Source: Eucalyptus grandis (taxonomy: Eukaryota; Streptophyta; Magnoliopsida; Myrtales; Myrtaceae). Taken from it: 64,000 bases of DNA. The stretch is taken from NCBI RefSeq assembly GCF_016545825.1, contig NC_052620.1:12896001-12960000 (forward strand), written 5' to 3'. Positions within the stretch are counted from its first letter, which is position 1. Each line of letters opens with the position of its first letter. Positions 58,195 to 64,000 of this stretch are shown piece by piece. The position numbers and the translations under genes are program-made. The notes below the pieces were generated by a model. It ran no database searches, was not told the DNA's origin, and saw nothing but the letters and a program-made list of their open reading frames with translations.

Positions 58195-60844
58195 ATGAAA
58201 AAGGAGTCACTTCACTTCAGCTATATGATACTCTTGCTTACTATTGTCGCTTCACACTCTCTTGCTTCAACCCAACCGCGTTGCCATGAAGACGAGAGAT
58301 CTGCATTGTTGGAGTTCAAGACAACCTTCTTCACCAGAAAGCGTCCATGTTGTCACATTAAGTACACCGAAACTCCAGTTGAGCAAGCAAAGGTCGAATC
58401 TTGGAACGCATCAGAAGGGAAAACTCAAAGCGATTGCTGTTCTTGGACTGGCGTTGAGTGTGATAAGGTAAGTGGTCATGTGATCGGCCTTGACCTCAGT
58501 TGCAGTTGTCTCTCTGGTAAAATCAACTCCAACACCAATATTTTCCGTCTTCTTCGCCTAAGAAGCCTTAACCTTGCCTTCAATGACTTCAATTGTCCGA
58601 TTCCTCTGACAATTGGAAATCTGAGTTCCTTGAGGGATTTGAACCTCTCCAGCTCCAGCTTCACGGGCCACATCTCACATTCGCTCCGTAACTTGACCCG
58701 ACTTGTTCATCTAGACTTGAGTGACAATCATCTAAATGGTACGATTCCAACTTATTTTGGCAGCATCTTGAATCTGGAGCATTTAGATCTAGGCTTTAAT
58801 TCTTTAACGGGTGAAGTTCCATCCTCTCTCGGGAACCTCGTCCAGCTTACTACTTTACATTTAGTATCTAATCAGTTAACTGGCAAAATCCCATCCTCTC
58901 TCGGGAACCTCGTCCAGCTTACTACTTTACATTTAGGATATAATCAGTTAACGGGTGAAATCCCATCTTCCATCGGAGACCTAATTCAACTTACTGATCT
59001 AGCTCTTTATTTTAATCGATTAGTTGGTGAGATTCCACTCTCTTTCCAAAACCTCTTGGAGCTTAACTTCTTAGACCTTGGTTTTAATCGATTGAGTGGT
59101 GAAATTCCATCCTTGTTGGGAAGACTCACCCAGTTGGTTGACATTGATCTTTCATTCAACCAATTCCATGGTGCAATTCCAAGTACGATTTCCCAATTAC
59201 AGGGTCTCAACTCTCTTAATTTGCATTCAAATAACTTGAGTGGCACAGTGAAGTTAGATATGTTGTCAGAGGCTAAAAACCTTCAACAACTTGTGTTATC
59301 GTCTAACAAACTGTCGTTGATCGTTGAAACCAACATAACTCACCAGTACTCGGTTCTAGTTTTAGGTTCATGCAACTTAAATAGTTTCCCTGAGTTTCTA
59401 CAAGACCAAAATGACCTGTATTTGCTCGATCTATCCGACAACAACATTTCTGGTCAAGTTCCTAAATGGTTTCTGAATGTGAGCACAGAAAACCTAGAAC
59501 TATTGAACCTTTCTGGCAACTTCCTAACGAGTTTTACTCAAGATCCTGTTATTTTCAAGTGGAAAAACCTCCTTGAAGCAGATCTCGGTTTCAATGAGTT
59601 GCAAGGATCAATTCCTATTCCCCCTCCTAAAATCATTCAATACTTCATCTCAAATAACAAGCTCTCAGGAGGAATATCGCCAGTTTTATGCAATTTAAGC
59701 GATATCTCTATGATCGATTTTTCTATAATAATCTAACTGGGTTTCTCCCACAATGTATGAGTAATTTGATTGGTCATTTGAAAGTACTGAGTCTACGAGT
59801 AACAACTTTATCGGAAAAATTCCTGAGTTGAATGGGGACTTCTCTATGATTGATCTGAGTTACAATAAATTGAAAGGGCCATTGCCAAGATCGCTCCGTA
59901 ACTGTAAAAGGTTGCAATTCCTGAATTTCGCAAGCAATCATATTAGAGATGTTTTCCCTTCATGGTTGGGCTCACTTCTAAGGTTGAGGGTACTTATATT
60001 GCGGGATAATAGATTTCACGGATTTATTGAGGAACCGACTAATAGAATTGAGTTCCTTATGCTGCAAATTATAGACCTATCTCAGAACAGCTTTTCTGGT
60101 AGCTTGCCATCCAAATACTTCAAGCATTGGACTGCTATGAAGGTTCCTAAGACAGATTCGTCAAGCTACATGGGAGATGAGTTGGGAAGGTGGTGGTTAG
60201 CCCTTCCATTTTGGACCTTTGACTACTCTATGAGTGTATTTGCCAAAGGCATCGAAATGAATTACTCAAAGATCCAAGGGTACCTCACATTGATTGATCT
60301 CTCGAGCAACAACTTCAGTGGAGCAATCCCCGAGACTATTGGAAGCCTAAAGCAGCTAAAATTGCTCAATCTTTCCAACAACATGCTCTCCGGTCCTCTG
60401 CCTCCATTCTTGGCAAACCTAACGAATTTGGAAGCATTGGACCTTTCTCGAAACCAGCTCTCCGGGGAGATATCTCAGGACTTGACACAACTCACTTCGC
60501 TTGAGGTCTTCGACGTATCTTACAATTGTCTGATCGGGCCAATACCGAAGTCGCGGCAGTTTGCTACATTCGAAAACAACTCCTACAAGGGAAACTCGGG
60601 GCTATGTGGCGCTCCTCTATCTAAAAAATGCGGATATCCCGAAGCGTCGCCACCATCATTTCCGACATCCGAAGAAGATCAAGATTCGGGGAGTGCAATG
60701 GAATTGGACTGGAAGATCGTGTGCATGGGATATGCAAGTGGGTTAGTGATTGGAGTAGTCCTCGGGAACTGCTTGATCACTTGAAGAAGGGCTCAAAGTC
60801 TTGTGAAGAACTTTGGCAGAAGAAAACAGAGGCGAAGAAGGTAG
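58195..60844 (+). pseudogene. LRR receptor-like protein (RLP), three lesions
   Basis: A cell-surface immune receptor without kinase, of the Cf/RPP27 type. A signal peptide (MKKESLHFSYMILLLTIVAS) is followed by the Cys-paired LRRNT_2 cap (CHEDERSALLEFKTTF.. DCCSWTGVECD), over 20 LRRs, an island-like region, last repeats, the acidic linker (SEEDQDSG), the transmembrane segment with GYASGLVIG, and a basic tail. Lesions: 1-nt deletions near 59722 (SMIDF-S) and near 59802 (LSLR-SNNF), shifting frame from the 58195 frame to the 59828 frame, and an in-frame TGA at 60782-60784 that removes the last 19 codons (RRAQSLVKNFGRRKQRRRR). Length without lesions is about 880 residues, normal for the family. 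Single exon. Two LRRs at 58819-58962 are a fresh 72-base duplication. Confidence 0.92.
58819..58962 (+). repeat. 72-bp duplication of one LRR
   Basis: Two consecutive 72-base units (24 codons each: PSSLGNLVQLTTLHL..NQLTG) with only a few differences, starting at 58819 and 58891. One LRR was copied by slippage or unequal exchange, keeping the frame. Confidence 0.9.
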
Positions 60845-61729
60845 AAGAGATGGTCCGAAATCAAAGAAAATCTATTGTCTTCTGTGTTGTAGTACCTGTA
60901 AATTTCTCTTAAGTTTTTCTGCTACGTATTCTGAATAAAGCATTCTGTAATCATACGTGTTTGGGACATAAATGAGAAACGTCTTTAAATAACAAAATGG
61001 TCTGGTAAAATGAAACTTTTGAGCCACCCCATCCACAAACTCCATCCCCTTCTACTTCCTTTCCCAAAACCATTATATTTTACAGCAATATATTGAAAAG
61101 AAACTTAATTTTTTTGTTTATCTGACATTGATATCCCTAAAAAAAAAAAAATCTTGAAAGTGATTCATGTGATAAATAAAAGGGGTCATTACTAATTGAT
61201 TATACGTGTTGAATGATAAGCAATCATTTAATTATATATATTGGTTCATAAAAAAAACACATAACGTGAAATTTTTTAATATAAAAGATAAAGAAACATA
61301 TATTCCTATTTCTTATATGTATTGATCAAAGAGTTTGCAATATACAATGGCACAAAGTCTTAACGATGCCACTTTCAAACAACTGCCTGAGCCATCACCA
61401 CTGCATATTTCACAAGCCAAATCATATATCACTTTAATCAAGGATTTCACATTTTCTATCCATTTCAGAAAGCAATTATGAAACTAAGTTCATATTGCTT
61501 TAATTATTAAAAGCAACGCAAATCACAATGCAAATCTTAATAATGAAAGTGTAGCCGATGTCTGATCCGGGTTCTATAAAACAAATGCTCCAAACGCTTT
61601 CGTTTTTTTCCCAAGATACCACATCATCCATGCTTATCTTATATTTGTCGGTGCTTTGCTCACTCAACGTTAAGAGATTGAGGTCCTGGGATCGGAGTCC
61701 ACAACAGAAGCTGAGTGGATTTCGGGGCG
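60845..61729. other. Spacer between the two RLP copies
   Basis: 3' flank of the first RLP, then AT-rich DNA including an A12 run at 61139-61151. No gene. Confidence 0.5.
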
Positions 61730-63157
61730 TTACACTGCCCAAGTACCAGAGCGGTTCTTAGATGTGAGTAAAGAAAAGCCATTGGTTCTGAACCATTCTA
61801 TTAATACCCTGACGGGCTTTTTGCAACCGCTGATGTTTTCAAATGGACAGCGCTTCAGACTTTAGACAACGGCTTCAACATGCAGCAAGGACCGCCTGAA
61901 ATCCGCCCGACAACCGTCTTGCACTATCCTGTCTCAATTTGCAAATTGGGCTCCATACATTCCCTCAATTTGTCTTACAACGCCTTAAACCATTGTACTT
62001 CAATCAATGTTTGAGCAATCTGAGTGACACTCAGGAAGTGATTAGTCTATCAAGCAACAACTTCCAAGGGAGAATTCCTCGAGTCAAGAAAACGAGTGTG
62101 CAATTGATTATTGATTTCAGTTATAATCAATTTAAGGGCCATTACCTAGGTACTTACAGGCTATGAAGAGTAGGAGTTTCTAAATGTGCAAGATGACCAA
62201 ATCAATGATACTTTTCCGTCCTGGTTGGCCTCACTTGTCAACATGCTGATCTTGCAAGCTAAGAGATTCCATGGGTGATTGGGGAACTTGTAAGTAACTA
62301 TAGTTTCCCGAGGGTTCAGATCATCGACCTATCCCAAAACAATTGCTGGTAGCTTGCCATCTAAGTACTACTGAAATATATAGTTTCCCGAGGGTTCAGA
62401 TCATGGGACTGCCACGAAAGTTGAAGCGGTGGATCAAGCAGACTATTTGGGCTACACAGATCTGTAAATCGTAAATCCCATCAAGAACTACTGAAACAGG
62501 TTCTGCCCGCGATACATGCCCTACAAGTACTCTACGGTAATGACCAACAAAGCCTCGCACAACTAAAGCATTCAAAGATAAAAAAATATGTCACATTGAC
62601 CGATCTTTCAAGCAACAGTTCCGGTGGAGAGATGTCCGAGTCTCTTGGAAGCCTAAAGCAGCTTCAGTTGCTCAACCTTTCCAATAACATTCTCGGCAGT
62701 CCCATCCCTCAGTCCTTGGTCAACCCTTCAAATTCAAAAGCATTGGACCACTCTTGGAACCAGCTATCAGGAGAGATCCCGCAAGAGTTGACTCGACTAA
62801 CATCGCTTGCATTCTTCAATGTGCCTTAAAACCATTTGACTGGTCCCTACCATGGACGCAACAGTTCCAATACATTTGTAAACCACACATACTGAGGGAA
62901 CGCGGGGGTTGTGCGATACTCCTTTGTCTAGGAAATGCAGAGAGCTTGGTGCATTGCCACCACCGTCTTCAACACTGGTGGAAGTGATCAAAAAGTCAAG
63001 GATTCCGACTGAAATAGACTGGGACATTGTCTCGATGGGGTATGCCAGTGGACTAGTGATTGGAGTGGTGATCACGCACAGATGGATCACGGAGGAAAGG
63101 GCTTGACAGAGGTGGAATAATTTTCGCTTGAAGAAGAATCAACGGCGTGGAAACTAG
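61730..63157 (+). pseudogene. Second RLP, heavily decayed C-terminal part
   Basis: Recognisable pieces in several frames: QVPERFLDVSKEKPLVLN (about 61740), VISLSSNNFQGRIP (62038), LTDLSSNSSGGEMSESLGSLKQ, LLNLSNNILGSPIPQSL, WNQLSGEIPQELTRLTSL (62596-62820), LCDTPLSRKCRE-like, IDWDIVSMGYASGLVIGVV transmembrane segment (63015-63070) and a basic tail (RWNNFRLKKNQRR) after a TGA. The N-terminal half is absent. At least six stops or shifts and a partial internal duplication (62303-62404) mark it as long dead. It parallels the RLP at 58195 in order and motifs, so the pair is a tandem duplication. Confidence 0.88.
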
Positions 63158-63849
63158 AAAGAACGGTCACAAGAACAATCTTCATTTCGGAACAACCTTC
63201 TTTGGTGGTCTTTTCAGATTGAAATTGAATTAGTCTTCTGTTAAGTTCCAGTTGTTTCACAATTGATAGAACATAGTGTGAATGTATCGACTACGAAATA
63301 CACGATTCCATCTCTGTTTTGCCTGTTGACATCTCTTTCTGGATTAGAGGCAATTTTCTGATTTACTTCCTAGTTTTGGATGAATGTTTCATATCAGTAG
63401 GATCTGAAACCATGAGGCTAATTTGACAAATAGGCGATTTGAGAAAAATAAAAGAAAAAAATTGTTTTCTAGCTCTAGCTCGATTGCAAAGCAATCAAAC
63501 TCCTGCAAAACAATATATACAGTGGATAGAAAAATGAATTCTTGGAAGACTTTAATTTATAGATGTCTTTTTTTTGTTACATACATATCTCATGGCCATA
63601 AATTTCGTTTAATCTCACTGAAAGCTAGAATATCGATATATAGACTATTACGTGGAAGCACTAAAATCTTATCAAACGCAGTTTATATTGTTCCTGCTTG
63701 TGTGCATAAGGGCTACGGGAAAGCGAATTGAATATCCACTAATTCGCTTGACATTTTAGCATTATTATTGTGCACATCAAGGGTAATTTCTACTATTTAA
63801 CAAGATGTTTGGTATAAATTGTCAGAGAACTATTATTCTAGAAAGATCT
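63158..63849. other. Intergenic DNA
   Basis: 3' flank of the decayed RLP; no feature recognised. Confidence 0.45.
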
Positions 63850-64000
63850 TGTGATATCCCGAAATTCGACTCTTTCAAAATATTTGAAATGGTTATTTCA
63901 TCAATGCACTGATAATTGAATTACTTTGAACTAATTATTTATGAATTAACTAATCTATTGGGAGAGGCCGTAAGGAATTAAAACGCGAAAGACCAGAGAA
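63850..64000. mobile_element. Possible LTR start running off the window
   Basis: TGTGATATCCCGAAATTCG at 63850 resembles the first bases of plant Ty3 LTRs (TG start, ATCCCGAA phrase), and the composition changes towards the window end (GGAGAGGCCGTAAGG). The rest is outside the window, so this is only a suggestion. Confidence 0.3.

Overview
This window is nuclear DNA from a flowering plant, almost certainly a eudicot. It has AT-rich intergenic DNA, genes with short GT-AG introns, and large defence-receptor families (CNL, LRR-RLK, LRR-RLP). It also holds LTR retrotransposons with a methionine-tRNA-like primer site, and a LINE and a tRNA-derived SINE with plant features. I cannot fix the family or species from sequence alone.

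Layout. 1-7.3 kb: mostly non-coding, with one clean orphan exon next to a decayed Ty3 integrase scrap, a GC-rich segment present twice (about 1.6 and 7.1 kb), and a SINE. 7.5-10.7 kb (minus): a large LRR-XII receptor kinase broken by a nonsense codon and a 1-nt deletion in its kinase domain. 12.7-16.2 kb: a tandem array with a nested 275-bp subunit and a recurring open frame. 16.8-17.5 kb: a 5'-truncated LINE with a perfect 17-bp target duplication. 17.8-28.0 kb: a complete but dead Ty3/gypsy chromovirus-type element (2.7-kb LTRs, CTAAG target duplication), coding on the minus strand. 28.6-38.4 kb (plus): the GPI ethanolamine-phosphate transferase 2 gene (PIGG/GPI7), 17 exons, with two apparent small deletions that break the frame. 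41.2-41.8 kb: a 5'-truncated mitochondrial dicarboxylate carrier pseudogene. 42.5-43.6 kb: a fold-back MITE and two tandem duplications. 47.8-50.7 kb (minus): an intact single-exon CNL disease-resistance gene of 972 residues, the only large intact protein gene here. 51.6-53.4 kb: a solo LTR with GGAAT target duplications. 55.3-55.8 kb: a Ty1/copia gag scrap. 56.6-58.1 kb: duplicated upstream DNA and a GC-rich insertion. 58.2-60.8 kb (plus): a receptor-like protein gene with three lesions, followed at 61.7-63.2 kb by a heavily decayed relative.

The locus combines one housekeeping gene (GPI-anchor synthesis in the ER) with three classes of pathogen receptor. Most receptors are pseudogenes, in a setting of nested transposon insertions. 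Several single-base deletions sit in otherwise well-kept reading frames (PIGG, RLP, RLK). Whether these are real or assembly errors is the main open question. I saw no plainly new molecular system; the most unexplained structure is the 12.7-16.2 kb array.
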